Assembly (NCBI RefSeq): GCF_947500605.1
Contig: NZ_CANMSJ010000009.1
Coordinates: 62,001-126,000 of the forward strand
Direction: 5' to 3'
Length of the DNA: 64,000 nt
Source of the DNA: an uncultured Lacinutrix sp.
GTDB lineage: Bacteria; Bacteroidota; Bacteroidia; Flavobacteriales; Flavobacteriaceae
Part shown: in pieces, positions 53,946 through 63,028 of the stretch
How positions within the stretch are numbered: position 1 is the stretch's first letter
Layout of the letters: every line of letters starts with the position of its first letter
The notes under the pieces: generated by a model
The model's input: only the letters and a program-made list of their open reading frames with translations
Database searches by the model: none
What the model was told of the DNA's origin: nothing
Translations under genes and position numbers: made by a program

Positions 53946-54338
53946 TTAAAGATTAAGTTTTAAATCTACGTGTTCCCATTCTGAAAAACCACCTTTTAAA
54001 TCGAATATCTTCTTAAAACCTGCTTCTAATAACTTATCAGCACATTTAGCACTTCTACCACCTTTTTGGCAATATAAAATCACTGGCTTATCTTTATCTA
54101 GTTTTGTAATATCGTCATCAAAAGTAGGTGAGTTATAGTCTATATTTTGAGAATTCGCAATATGTCCTACTTTGTGTTCTATTGGTGTTCTAACATCAAC
54201 TAATTGCACATTTTCAAGAGCCATTAACGTTTGCATTTCCTCAACCGAAACTGTAGTAATACTACTTTTATCTTTAGTAGAACAACTAAATACACTTATC
54301 ATTAAAGCTAACACGATTATTATAGTAGACTTTTTCAT
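53946..54338 (-). CDS. Rhodanese-domain lipoprotein
   Basis: A 130-residue single rhodanese domain with a lipoprotein signal (SVFSC, C19). The active-site loop is C90-QKGGR (LYCQKGGRSAKC), the basic-ended loop typical of sulfurtransferases. It probably carries persulfide sulfur on the periplasmic side. A second, cytoplasmic rhodanese is encoded 54 bases upstream. Confidence 0.88.
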   Translation of the reverse strand: MKKSTIIIVLALMISVFSCSTKDKSSITTVSVEEMQTLMALENVQLVDVRTPIEHKVGHIANSQNIDYNSPTFDDDITKLDKDKPVILYCQKGGRSAKCADKLLEAGFKKIFDLKGGFSEWEHVDLKLNL

Positions 54339-54392
54339 TGCTTATGGTTTTATATTTCCGCGTAGACGGAAAATTATATTTTAATTACCGTT

Positions 54393-54704
54393 CTATTTTT
54401 TAATATCGCCAGTCCATTCTGAGATTCCGCCAACTAAATTATAGGCGTTTTCAAATCCCATTTGATTCATTAGCGCACAAGCCTGTCCGCTTCTTCCTCC
54501 AGATCTACAATACACATAATAATTTTTATTTTTATCTAGTGCTTCTAATTCATAGACAAAGGCTTGACCTTTAAATATATTAAGATTTTTTGCATTTGGT
54601 ATATAACCTTCTGCAACCTCTTCTTCTGTTCTTACATCTAATAAAAAAGCATTATCGTCTGCTTTTAATTGTTGAGCCCATTGCTCTTGTGATAAATCTG
54701 CCAT
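54393..54704 (-). CDS. Single-domain rhodanese
   Basis: A 103-residue cytoplasmic rhodanese; active Cys C66 in YCRSGGRSGQAC. It handles sulfane sulfur. It is similar in size and loop to the lipoprotein rhodanese next to it, suggesting a periplasm/cytoplasm pair (inference). Confidence 0.9.
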   Translation of the reverse strand: MADLSQEQWAQQLKADDNAFLLDVRTEEEVAEGYIPNAKNLNIFKGQAFVYELEALDKNKNYYVYCRSGGRSGQACALMNQMGFENAYNLVGGISEWTGDIKK

Positions 54705-54766
54705 TGTTATTTTTTAAAGTGCAAAGTTAATGAAATTAACTTTTCTTTAAGATATAGACGTAAAAA

Positions 54767-54792
54767 AACCTGAAGTGTTACAGCTCCAGGTT
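54767..54792 (-). terminator. Intrinsic terminator
   Basis: AACCTG-N-AG...CT-N-CAGGTT hairpin with one internal mismatch. On the minus strand it is followed by a T7 tract, 26 bases beyond the thioredoxin-like gene stop. Confidence 0.75.
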
Positions 54793-54817
54793 ATATTTTA
54801 TATAATATAAGTATAAA

Positions 54818-55438
54818 TTATACTTTAATCGAGCAGCCAATTGCTTTAGTTTCCTTGACCTCAACCTCTTGACCTTTCAACAAAGCATTTACTGCTGCTT
54901 CAACATATTTATTTTTTACAGCATCAGCATCTTGGTAATTATCGTCTATTGCACCAATGTATTTAACAACATTTCCTTTTTTTGTTTTTTCAACTACATA
55001 CATGTGTGGTGTTTTTGTTGCTCCAAACTTAGGATACACAAGCTGACCTTTATCCATTAAATAAGGAAAAGTAAATCCTTTTTCTTTAGCACGTTCTTGC
55101 ATAGCTTCCATATTATCTCCAGGCTTTACCTCAACATTATTAGGCATTATAGCAATTACAGGATAACCTTTTGATGCATACATTTTGTTTAACGCTTCTA
55201 CTCTATCTTCATAAGCAACAGCATAAGGACACGTATTGCATGTAAACGTAATTATAAATCCTTTGGCTTCTTTAAAATCTGCCATAGATACCATTTTACC
55301 ATCTATGTTTTCTAATTTAAAATCTGCAACAACATCACCTATTTTATAACCGTTATCCATTAACTTGTCTGTAGTAGTAAAAGACCAAGCACCAAAGACT
55401 ACTGCTACTAGCAGCATTAATTTTACAACTTTTTTCAT
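54818..55438 (-). CDS. AhpC/TSA-type thioredoxin-fold protein
   Basis: A 206-residue protein with a signal peptide (1-20). The redoxin domain is at about 33-190, with the pair C67/C70 (FTCNTCPYAVAYEDRV) and FPYLMDKGQLVYPKFGATKTPHMYVV. It resembles the ResA-like group with a CxxCP motif. It probably acts as a thiol oxidoreductase in the periplasm. A third Cys lies near the C-terminus (AIGCSIKV). It follows a TlpA lipoprotein gene by 6 bases. Confidence 0.85.
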   Translation of the reverse strand: MKKVVKLMLLVAVVFGAWSFTTTDKLMDNGYKIGDVVADFKLENIDGKMVSMADFKEAKGFIITFTCNTCPYAVAYEDRVEALNKMYASKGYPVIAIMPNNVEVKPGDNMEAMQERAKEKGFTFPYLMDKGQLVYPKFGATKTPHMYVVEKTKKGNVVKYIGAIDDNYQDADAVKNKYVEAAVNALLKGQEVEVKETKAIGCSIKV

Positions 55439-55444
55439 TTTATC

Positions 55445-55978
55445 TTAATTTAAAAATTTATTTAATTCTATTTTTAATTCCTCTAAGTCAAACGACTTTT
55501 CATAAAAAGCCCTTTTATTTTTGTTATAAATAATTGTTGTTGGTATAGCGCCAGACCAATCCTTATCTACTTTTGGAATCCATGTATTAGAATCGACATC
55601 GTCTAATACCACAATTTTTGACTCTAATTTATGCTTAACAATAAAAGGCTTCAATTTAGTGTCATACTGTTTTGGGAAATCTAAACTCACCAATATCACT
55701 TCTACATTTTTAGACTTATACTCTTTATTTAAAGTTTCAAAATACGGTAACTCTTTAATACAAGGCGCACACCAAGTTGCCCAAAAATTAATAACATATA
55801 TTTTATCGTCCTTTATATTTAAAAGCGGTTCTAGCTCATTAAAATTATAAACAGTTAGATCTATTGCCTCTATCTTGCTTTCTTCGGTTTTAGTAATTGG
55901 TTCTGCTTTAACTTTTGCAACGTCCTTTTGCTTACAAGCAGAAAAACAGACGATTAATAATACTAGATATAACTTCAT
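55445..55978 (-). CDS. TlpA-family thioredoxin-like lipoprotein
   Basis: A 177-residue lipoprotein (CFSAC, C15) with a TlpA/ResA domain and the active-site pair C70/C73 (FWATWCAPCIKELPYF), followed by GAIPTTII as the cis-Pro loop. It is a periplasmic disulfide reductant. Upstream of the AhpC/TSA-type gene in the same operon, divergent from the trp operon. Confidence 0.9.
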   Translation of the reverse strand: MKLYLVLLIVCFSACKQKDVAKVKAEPITKTEESKIEAIDLTVYNFNELEPLLNIKDDKIYVINFWATWCAPCIKELPYFETLNKEYKSKNVEVILVSLDFPKQYDTKLKPFIVKHKLESKIVVLDDVDSNTWIPKVDKDWSGAIPTTIIYNKNKRAFYEKSFDLEELKIELNKFLN

Positions 55979-56044
55979 TTTATAAAAATAATAACAGAAA
56001 AGTAGATATAAACCTCTTTTAACAAATATTTACGTTAAAATTAA

Positions 56045-56075
56045 TTTGATTATTATCAAGCAAGTTATATATTTG
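56045..56075 (+). promoter_or_regulatory. trp operon promoter
   Basis: TTTG (56045-56048), a spacer of exactly 19 bases, and TATATTTG (56068-56075) match the Bacteroidota -33/-7 consensus on the plus strand. Transcription would start near 56082, nine bases before the leader-peptide ATG. Confidence 0.8.
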
Positions 56076-56090
56076 TCTTTTAAATAAAAC

Positions 56091-56153
56091 ATGAAAACAA
56101 AATTAAATCATACTTGGTGGTGGACTTCTCGAAACTTTAACTTCGTGAACTAA
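56091..56153 (+). CDS. trpL: trp leader peptide
   Basis: A 20-codon frame starting MKTKLNHT and then three consecutive Trp codons (TGG at 56115-56123), ending SRNFNFVN and TAA. Three adjacent Trp codons in a tiny frame between the trp promoter and an intrinsic terminator are diagnostic of ribosome-mediated attenuation. The TAA stop lies within TAATCCT (56151-56157), which can pair with AGGCTTG of the terminator stem (56187-56193) apart from one mismatch. Confidence 0.85.
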   Translation: MKTKLNHTWWWTSRNFNFVN

Positions 56154-56182
56154 TCCTGTACGTATTATTTATATAACTATAC

Positions 56183-56216
56183 AAAAAGGCTTGTCTCACG
56201 ACAAGCCTTTTTTTTA
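56183..56216 (+). terminator. trp attenuator terminator
   Basis: Stem AAAGGCTTGT / ACAAGCCTTT (56185-56210) with loop CTCACG and a long T-run to 56215, placed 30 bases after the leader-peptide stop and 76 bases before trpE. Confidence 0.9.
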
Positions 56217-56291
56217 TTCTGAAATTTTTCAGAATGTTAAACAAAAAAATAACATCTCATTAATTGAGATACTGAAACAAATTCAGCATAA

Positions 56292-57689
56292 ATGAAGACT
56301 TTTAGCCTTTACACCAATTACAAAAAAATTCTTGCAGATACTATTACACCTGTAAGCATTTATTTAAAAATTCGCGATAAATTTCCGAATAGCATCTTAT
56401 TAGAAAGTAGCGACTATCATGCTAATGATAATAGTTTTTCTTACATCTGTTTTAATCCTATTGCATCTATAAAAGTGTCGGGAGATACTATTGAGCAAAA
56501 GTTTCCAGATGGTAGCGTATTAAGAAACCGTACTAAAGATGTTCCCAAAATGATTCATAAGTTCACCCAACGTTTCAAGGTAAACTCCGATGACGATTTT
56601 AAATTTATTAATAATGGAATTTTTGGTTACACCTCTTACGATGCTGTTAAGTATTTTGAAGATATCGAGATTTCAAAAAAACCTGATTCTATAGAAATAC
56701 CAGATATTTATTATGCCGTTTATCAAAATATTATTGCGATAAATCATTTTAAAAATGAAGCTTATATTTTTGCGCATTGTTTTAATGATAACGCTAGTAA
56801 CATTGACGAAATATTACATTTAATAAAGTCTACCAATTTTGCTTCTTATGAATTTTCTACAGATTCGGAAATTGAATCTAACTTAACAGATAACGAATAC
56901 AAAGAACACGTAGCATTAGCAAAACAACACTGTGCTAGAGGTGATGTTTTTCAGCTTGTGCTTTCAAAAAAATTCTCTCAAAAATTTAAAGGAGATGAAT
57001 TTAATGTTTACCGTGCTTTACGAAGCATTAATCCTTCTCCATATTTATTCTATTTCGATTATGGAGATTTTAAAATATTTGGAAGTTCACCAGAAGCACA
57101 ATTAGTAGTAAGTGAAGGTATAGCCGAAATTCATCCTATTGCAGGAACGTTTAAACGTACTGGAAACGATGAAAAAGATGCCGAGCTAGCAAAACAACTA
57201 GCAGCAGACGAAAAAGAAAACTCAGAACATGTAATGCTTGTTGATTTGGCTAGAAACGATTTAAGTAGACATGGAAGTCAAGTAAAAGTAGAAACCTACA
57301 GAGAAGCACAATTTTTCTCTCATGTTATTCACTTAGTAAGTAAGGTTACAGGTAAAATACACGACAATACACCTACAATGCAAGTAGTCGCAGACACCTT
57401 TCCGGCAGGAACATTAAGTGGCGCACCCAAACATAATGCGATGCAGCTTATTGAAAAATACGAAAAAACCAGTCGTGCTTTTTATGGTGGAGCTATTGGT
57501 TTTATGGATTTTAATGGCAACTACAATCACGCTATTATGATACGAACATTCTTAAGTAAAAATCACGAATTGCATTGGCAAGCAGGAGCCGGTTTAGTTT
57601 CTAGATCTAATCCAGAAAGCGAATTACAAGAAGTGTATAATAAATTAGGAGCGTTGACAAATGCTATTGAGTTAGCAAAAGAAATTTAA
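56292..57689 (+). CDS. trpE: Anthranilate synthase component I
   Basis: A 465-residue chorismate-binding enzyme that forms anthranilate with TrpG. The tryptophan feedback motif LLESS is at 36-40, and the C-terminal catalytic domain includes GDVFQLVLSKKFSQ, IAGTFKRTGNDEKDAELAKQL, DLARNDLSRHG, FPAGTLSGAPKHNAMQLI and QAGAGLVSRSNPESE. First gene after the attenuator. Gap to trpG is one base. Confidence 0.95.
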   Translation: MKTFSLYTNYKKILADTITPVSIYLKIRDKFPNSILLESSDYHANDNSFSYICFNPIASIKVSGDTIEQKFPDGSVLRNRTKDVPKMIHKFTQRFKVNSDDDFKFINNGIFGYTSYDAVKYFEDIEISKKPDSIEIPDIYYAVYQNIIAINHFKNEAYIFAHCFNDNASNIDEILHLIKSTNFASYEFSTDSEIESNLTDNEYKEHVALAKQHCARGDVFQLVLSKKFSQKFKGDEFNVYRALRSINPSPYLFYFDYGDFKIFGSSPEAQLVVSEGIAEIHPIAGTFKRTGNDEKDAELAKQLAADEKENSEHVMLVDLARNDLSRHGSQVKVETYREAQFFSHVIHLVSKVTGKIHDNTPTMQVVADTFPAGTLSGAPKHNAMQLIEKYEKTSRAFYGGAIGFMDFNGNYNHAIMIRTFLSKNHELHWQAGAGLVSRSNPESELQEVYNKLGALTNAIELAKEI

Positions 57690-57690
57690 T

Positions 57691-58257
57691 ATGAAAAAAG
57701 TATTAGTAATAGACAACTACGATAGTTTTACCTACAACCTAGTCCACTATTTAGAAGACTTAGATTGCGAAGTAACCGTAAAACGTAACGATAAATTAAC
57801 ACTAGAAGAAGTTGATGCATTCGATAAAATAGTACTATCACCAGGACCAGGAATTCCAGAAGAAGCAGGTTTACTAAAAGCTATTATTAAACAATATGCA
57901 CCAACTAAAAGTATTCTTGGAGTTTGTTTAGGGCAACAAGCAATAGCAGAAGTTTTTGGAGGAAGTTTAGTAAATTTAGATTCTGTTTTTCATGGTGTGA
58001 CAACTAAAGTTGAAATTACAGTAGATAATGAGCCTTTATTTAAAGACATGGGTAAAAGTATTGAGGTTGGTAGATACCATTCTTGGGTTGTAAACGCTAA
58101 TTTACCAGAAGAATTAGAAGCCACTTCTTTTGATGACAACGGACAAATAATGTCGTTAAGACATCGGTTTTACGATGTAAAAGGTGTACAATACCATCCA
58201 GAAAGTGTTTTAACACCTAATGGGAAACAGATTTTAAAAAACTGGGTTAATCAGTAA
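57691..58257 (+). CDS. trpG: Anthranilate synthase component II (glutamine amidotransferase)
   Basis: A 188-residue class-I glutaminase. The catalytic triad is C79 (GVCLGQQAIAE), H169 and E171 (VQYHPESVLTP). It supplies ammonia to TrpE. The place directly after trpE supports TrpG rather than PabA, although the two can be shared. Confidence 0.94.
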   Translation: MKKVLVIDNYDSFTYNLVHYLEDLDCEVTVKRNDKLTLEEVDAFDKIVLSPGPGIPEEAGLLKAIIKQYAPTKSILGVCLGQQAIAEVFGGSLVNLDSVFHGVTTKVEITVDNEPLFKDMGKSIEVGRYHSWVVNANLPEELEATSFDDNGQIMSLRHRFYDVKGVQYHPESVLTPNGKQILKNWVNQ

Positions 58258-58329
58258 TTATTAAGAACAGGAATGATTAGAGAGAAAAGAAATATCGTTA
58301 ATAAAGCACCACTTACACGAGAAGTGAAC

Positions 58330-59322
58330 ATGAAAGAGATATTAAGTAGGTTAATAAACCATGAGAATATTTCTAGTGAAGAAGCAAGAAATGTATTGGT
58401 TAATATTTCTGAAGGTAAATATAACCAAAGCCAAATAGCATCGTTTCTAACCGTTTTTATGATGCGTAGCATTACACTAGAAGAGCTTCAAGGCTTTCGC
58501 GATGCCCTTTTAGAGTTATGTATTCCAGTAAATTTATCCGATTTTAATGCCATAGATTTATGTGGCACTGGAGGCGATGGAAAAGACACCTTTAACATCT
58601 CTACTTTATCTTCTTTTGTAACTGCGGGAGCAGGTGTAAAAGTTGCTAAACATGGAAATTATGGTGTATCATCTGCTTCAGGTTCATCTAATGTAATGGA
58701 AGCTTTAGGAATTCATTTTTCAAATAAATCAGATTATTTAAAATACGCTTTAGATCAAGCTGGAATATGCGTGTTACATGCACCTTTATTTCATCCTGCA
58801 ATGAAACATGTTGCTCCCATACGTAAAGAACTAGGTGTTAAAACCTTTTTTAATATGTTGGGACCTATGGTAAACCCTTCATTTCCAAAGAACCAAATGG
58901 TAGGTGTTTTTAACCTAGAATTGCAGAGATTATACGGCTATTTATACCAAAACACAGATAAAAACTATAGTATCGTTCATGCGCTAGATGGTTATGATGA
59001 AATTTCTTTAACAGGAAAAACCAAAATAATTTCTAACACTTCTGAATCTATGTTGGATCCTTCAGATTTAAACGTGCAACAAATAGAACAATCAGAAATT
59101 TTTGGAGGCTCATCTGTAAAAGAAGCTACAAAAATTTTTAAAAGTATTATTAAAGGAAAAGGAACCGAAGCCCAAAACAATGTTGTTTGTGCTAATGCAG
59201 GATTAGCAATTGCTACAGTTAATAATATTTCGCACCAAGACGGCTTTCAACTTGCTAAAGAAAGTTTAGAAAGCGGAAGAGCAAAAGCGAGTCTTGAACG
59301 ATTAATAAAAATGAGTAAATAA
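58330..59322 (+). CDS. trpD: Anthranilate phosphoribosyltransferase
   Basis: About 330 residues from MKEILSRLINHEN; an upstream ATG at 58273 adds 19 residues (MIREKRN...) not typical for the family. The PRPP-binding motif CGTGGDGKDTFNIS and KHGNYGVSSASGSSNVMEALG are present. It transfers phosphoribose to anthranilate. The chosen start leaves 72 bases after trpG. Confidence 0.94.
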   Translation: MKEILSRLINHENISSEEARNVLVNISEGKYNQSQIASFLTVFMMRSITLEELQGFRDALLELCIPVNLSDFNAIDLCGTGGDGKDTFNISTLSSFVTAGAGVKVAKHGNYGVSSASGSSNVMEALGIHFSNKSDYLKYALDQAGICVLHAPLFHPAMKHVAPIRKELGVKTFFNMLGPMVNPSFPKNQMVGVFNLELQRLYGYLYQNTDKNYSIVHALDGYDEISLTGKTKIISNTSESMLDPSDLNVQQIEQSEIFGGSSVKEATKIFKSIIKGKGTEAQNNVVCANAGLAIATVNNISHQDGFQLAKESLESGRAKASLERLIKMSK

Positions 59323-59329
59323 AATGTCA

Positions 59330-59425
59330 CATCGAGTAATTTTAAGTAACGAAAAATTGCATCGCAAAGCATAAAACATTCTCAATACAATTTTACTAAA
59401 AAAAGAAAGCTCTCGAAAAGACAAG
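59330..59425. repeat. Degenerate intergenic repeat in the trpD-trpC gap
   Basis: The gap holds TGTCACATCGAGTAATTTTA and later TCTCGAAAAGAC, whose ends pair (TCGAG / CTCGA). The wording CACATCGAG is like repeats found between many flavobacterial genes. No coding frame is present. Confidence 0.4.
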
Positions 59426-59436
59426 AATACTAAAAC

Positions 59437-60222
59437 ATGGATATTTTAACCAAAATAGTAAACGATAAGCGCATAGAAGTAAACCTTCGAAAGCAGCTTA
59501 TTCCAACAAAGCAATTAGAGCAATCTATTTTGTTTGAAAGAGAAACGGTTTCTTTGGCCAACAAACTTAGAAACAGTACTACAGGAATTATTGCAGAACA
59601 TAAACGACGCTCACCATCGAAACAAGTTATAAATCACGATTTAAATGTTTTCGATGTAGCTAAAGGTTACGAAGAAGCAGGCGTTTGCGGTATGTCTGTT
59701 TTAACAGATACCAAATATTTTGGAGGTTCTCTGGACGATTTGCTAACAGCACGAGCAAGCTGTAACCTACCATTACTTCGAAAAGAATTTATTATAGATA
59801 CTTATCAAATAATAGAAGCCAAAGCTTATGGTGCAGATGTTATTTTATTAATAGCTGCAATACTAACAAAAAACGAAATAAAACAGTTTTCGGAACTTGC
59901 AAAAAGCTTAAATTTAGATGTTCTTTTAGAAGTCCATAACGAAGAAGAATTAAACAAATCTATAATGCCTAGTTTAGACATGTTAGGTGTTAACAATAGA
60001 AATTTAAAAACATTTGAAGTCAGCTTAGAAACGAGTAAACAACTAAGCGCGTTAATTCCAGACGATTTTGTAAAAATATCAGAAAGTGGAATTAGTAATA
60101 TAGAAGCCATTAAAACTTTACAACCTTTTGGCTATAAAGGATTCTTAATAGGAGAAAACTTTATGAAAACAAACAATGCTGGAGAAAGCGCAAAACAATT
60201 TATAAAAGATTTAAGACTATGA
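59437..60222 (+). CDS. trpC: Indole-3-glycerol phosphate synthase
   Basis: A 261-residue TIM barrel. Features are IIAEHKRRSPSKQVI (substrate-binding Lys), SVLTDTKYFGGSLDDL, LRKEFIIDTYQI, GVNNRNLKTFEV and SESGISN. It closes the indole ring. Its stop overlaps the trpF start by four bases. Confidence 0.95.
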   Translation: MDILTKIVNDKRIEVNLRKQLIPTKQLEQSILFERETVSLANKLRNSTTGIIAEHKRRSPSKQVINHDLNVFDVAKGYEEAGVCGMSVLTDTKYFGGSLDDLLTARASCNLPLLRKEFIIDTYQIIEAKAYGADVILLIAAILTKNEIKQFSELAKSLNLDVLLEVHNEEELNKSIMPSLDMLGVNNRNLKTFEVSLETSKQLSALIPDDFVKISESGISNIEAIKTLQPFGYKGFLIGENFMKTNNAGESAKQFIKDLRL

Positions 60223-60863
60223 AACTAAAAGTATGCGGAATGAAAAATGAAAACAACATCCTTGATGTTGCAGATATTAAACCAGATTATATGGGTTTCA
60301 TTTTTTACGAAAAATCATCACGTTATTTTGATAGCGTTATTCCAGAAATTTCAGAAGACATCAATAAAATTGGAGTTTTTGTAAATGCTACTTTCGATTT
60401 TATAAGAGGCAAAGTAGAAAAGCACAATCTTCAAGGTGTGCAATTACATGGTGGCGACGAAACTCCAGAATTGTGCGAAAGACTTAAAGCATTAGACTTA
60501 ACAGTTATTAAAGTGTTTTCTGTAAAAAATCAATTCGATTTTAAAGTTTTAGAGCCTTTTGAGGACGTTTGCGACTATTATTTATTCGATACAAAAGGAA
60601 AAGAACCTGGAGGAAATGGCTATACTTTTAACTGGAATATCTTTAAAAAATATCCATCTATAAAACCTTATTTTTTAAGTGGAGGTATTGGTCCAAACGA
60701 AATGGAAGCACTACTTCTATTCTTAAAAAGACCAGAATCCGATTTTTGTTGTACGTTAGATTTAAACAGCAAATTCGAAACAGCAGCAGGATTAAAAGAC
60801 TATACAAAACTAAAAGATTTTCGCAAAAAATTAGTAGAAGCTAATTACATAAAAGAAGATTAA
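60219..60863 (+). CDS. trpF: Phosphoribosylanthranilate isomerase
   Basis: A 214-residue TIM barrel starting MKLKVCGMKN, with catalytic C6 and the later Asp in YLFDTKGKEPGGNGYTFNW. The strand FLSGGIGPNEME binds phosphate. It acts between TrpD and TrpC. Coupled by ATGA overlap to trpC. Confidence 0.94.
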   Translation: MKLKVCGMKNENNILDVADIKPDYMGFIFYEKSSRYFDSVIPEISEDINKIGVFVNATFDFIRGKVEKHNLQGVQLHGGDETPELCERLKALDLTVIKVFSVKNQFDFKVLEPFEDVCDYYLFDTKGKEPGGNGYTFNWNIFKKYPSIKPYFLSGGIGPNEMEALLLFLKRPESDFCCTLDLNSKFETAAGLKDYTKLKDFRKKLVEANYIKED

Positions 60864-60870
60864 ATAATTA

Positions 60871-60920
60871 TTTCATGTCGTTCCGTTAAGCGTATTAATA
60901 CAAATATCGGAATCCATTAT
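60871..60920. repeat. Degenerate intergenic repeat in the trpF-trpB gap
   Basis: TTTCATGTCGTTCC...CGGAATCCATTAT resembles a shortened TGTCATTCC...GGAATCCA repeat common in Bacteroidota genomes. It fills most of the 70-base gap. Confidence 0.4.
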
Positions 60921-60933
60921 TTACAGAAAACAC

Positions 60934-62115
60934 ATGACATACAATATTACCGATAAAGGATATTACGGAGAATTTGGAGGCGCATACATTCCAGAAATGC
61001 TCTATCCAAATGTAGAAGAATTACGCCAAAACTATCTTAAAATAATGGCAGAACCTTCTTTTAAAGAAGAATTCGATCAGTTATTAAAAGATTACGTTGG
61101 ACGTCCTTCTCCACTCTATTTAGCAAAAAGGCTAAGCGAAAAATACAATACAAAAATCTACTTAAAACGAGAAGATTTAAACCATACTGGAGCACATAAA
61201 ATCAATAATACTATTGGGCAAATTTTAATGGCACAGCGTTTAGGAAAAAAACGAATTATTGCTGAAACCGGAGCCGGACAACACGGTGTTGCAACAGCAA
61301 CTGTTTGCGCACTTATGGGCTTAGAATGTATTGTTTACATGGGCGAAATTGATATTGCACGTCAAGCTCCAAACGTTGCAAGAATGAAAATGTTAGGTGC
61401 AACCGTAGTTCCTGCATTATCAGGAAGTCGTACGTTAAAAGATGCCACTAACGAAGCCATAAGAGACTGGATTAACAATCCTGTAAACACCCATTACATT
61501 ATTGGTAGTGTTGTAGGACCTCATCCCTATCCAGATATGGTTGCTCGTTTTCAAGCAGTCGTATCCGAAGAGATGCAATGGCAATTACAAGAAAAAGAAG
61601 GCAAAACCACGCCAGATTACGTAATAGCTTGCGTTGGCGGAGGTAGTAATGCTGCTGGTGCTTTTTATCATTATTTAGAAAATACAGACGTAAAATTAAT
61701 AGCAGTAGAAGCTGCCGGAAAAGGCATACATACAGGTGAAAGCGCGGCAACATCTGCACTTGGTAAAGAAGGAATTATACACGGTAGTAAAACACTACTA
61801 ATGCAAACCGACGACGGACAAATTACAGAACCGTATTCTATTTCGGCAGGACTAGATTACCCAGGAGTTGGACCAATGCATGCACACTTATACAAAACAG
61901 GGCGTGCAGAATTTATATCCATTACAGACGACCAAGCCATGAATGCGGGATTGGAACTAAGTAAATTAGAAGGTATTATTCCAGCGATAGAATCATCTCA
62001 CGCCTTTGCTATTTTAAAAGAGAAAAATTTCAAAAAAGACGATGTAGTAGTGATCAATTTATCTGGTCGTGGTGATAAAGATTTACAAAACTATATAGAC
62101 TATTTCAAGCTGTAA
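60934..62115 (+). CDS. trpB: Tryptophan synthase beta chain
   Basis: A 393-residue PLP enzyme that joins indole and serine. The PLP lysine is K89 ([13 protein letters not shown]), with [16 protein letters not shown] and the PLP phosphate loop [10 protein letters not shown]. It forms the alpha2-beta2 complex with TrpA encoded next. Confidence 0.96.
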   Translation: MTYNITDKGYYGEFGGAYIPEMLYPNVEELRQNYLKIMAEPSFKEEFDQLLKDYVGRPSPLYLAKRLSEKYNTKIYLKREDLNHTGAHKINNTIGQILMAQRLGKKRIIAETGAGQHGVATATVCALMGLECIVYMGEIDIARQAPNVARMKMLGATVVPALSGSRTLKDATNEAIRDWINNPVNTHYIIGSVVGPHPYPDMVARFQAVVSEEMQWQLQEKEGKTTPDYVIACVGGGSNAAGAFYHYLENTDVKLIAVEAAGKGIHTGESAATSALGKEGIIHGSKTLLMQTDDGQITEPYSISAGLDYPGVGPMHAHLYKTGRAEFISITDDQAMNAGLELSKLEGIIPAIESSHAFAILKEKNFKKDDVVVINLSGRGDKDLQNYIDYFKL

Positions 62116-62125
62116 ATTTATTTGT

Positions 62126-62209
62126 GCGTTACCACAAGGATCAGGCTTTCAAGGCTCGCTCTCTGAGAGGAGCTCAAACAAACCTTTCAATCCTTAACGC
62201 GCTAACTCA
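62126..62209 (-). repeat. Intergenic repeat element, copy 2
   Basis: Inverse copy of the element at 10853-10955: GCGTTACCAC, GGATCAGGCTTTC, an internal hairpin (AGGCTCGCTCTCTGAGAGGAGCTC region), and TTCAATCCTTAACGCGCTAACTCAA. It lies inside the trp operon between trpB and trpA and is presumably transcribed. Confidence 0.65.
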
Positions 62210-62255
62210 ATTACAAAAACATACAAAGTCTTAAACAAAATAAATTCATTTTAAA

Positions 62256-63020
62256 ATGAACAGAATAAACCAAAAACTAAAAGAAAACAAAAAGCTATTA
62301 AGCATCTACTTTTCGGCAGGTTATCCTAATTTAAACGATACCGTTTCAATAATAGAAAACCTTGAAAAAAATGGAACAGACCTAATAGAAATTGGTCTAC
62401 CATTTAGCGATCCTTTAGCAGATGGTCCAACAATACAAGCCAGTTCTACACAAGCTCTAAAAAACGGAATGACAACCGATGTTCTTTTTAATCAGTTAAA
62501 AGACATTCGTAAAACCGTATCTATACCATTAATTATCATGGGTTATTTTAATCCAATGCTTCAATATGGCGTAGAAGCCTTTTGTAAAAAGTGTCAAGAC
62601 ATTGGTATCGATGGTTTAATTATTCCAGATTTACCAGTAGATGTTTATAACGACCAATACAAAGCTACTTTCGAAAAATACGGATTAATAAACGTGTTTT
62701 TAATTACACCACAAACAAGTGTAGAGCGTATAAACTTTATCGATTCTATTTCTAACGGATTTATTTACATGGTAAGTAGCGCAAGTGTAACAGGAAGTAA
62801 TTCTGGTTTTGGAGAAGAACAAACAGCATACTTTAAACGTATTGCAGACATGAAATTAAAAAATCCGCAAATAGTAGGTTTTGGTATTTCAGATAATAAA
62901 ACATTCTCACAAGCTACAGAATATGCAAAAGGTGCTATTATTGGTAGTGCTTTTATTAAACACTTATCTAAAAACGGAACAGATAACATAGATTCTTTTG
63001 TAGATACTATTTTAAAATAG
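62256..63020 (+). CDS. trpA: Tryptophan synthase alpha chain
   Basis: A 254-residue TIM barrel. Catalytic residues are E45 (DLIEIGLPFSDPLADGP) and D56. Other motifs are MGYFNPMLQYG, GLIIPDLP and GSAFIKHL. It splits indole-3-glycerol phosphate. Last trp gene. Confidence 0.95.
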   Translation: MNRINQKLKENKKLLSIYFSAGYPNLNDTVSIIENLEKNGTDLIEIGLPFSDPLADGPTIQASSTQALKNGMTTDVLFNQLKDIRKTVSIPLIIMGYFNPMLQYGVEAFCKKCQDIGIDGLIIPDLPVDVYNDQYKATFEKYGLINVFLITPQTSVERINFIDSISNGFIYMVSSASVTGSNSGFGEEQTAYFKRIADMKLKNPQIVGFGISDNKTFSQATEYAKGAIIGSAFIKHLSKNGTDNIDSFVDTILK

Positions 63021-63028
63021 ATAAAATT

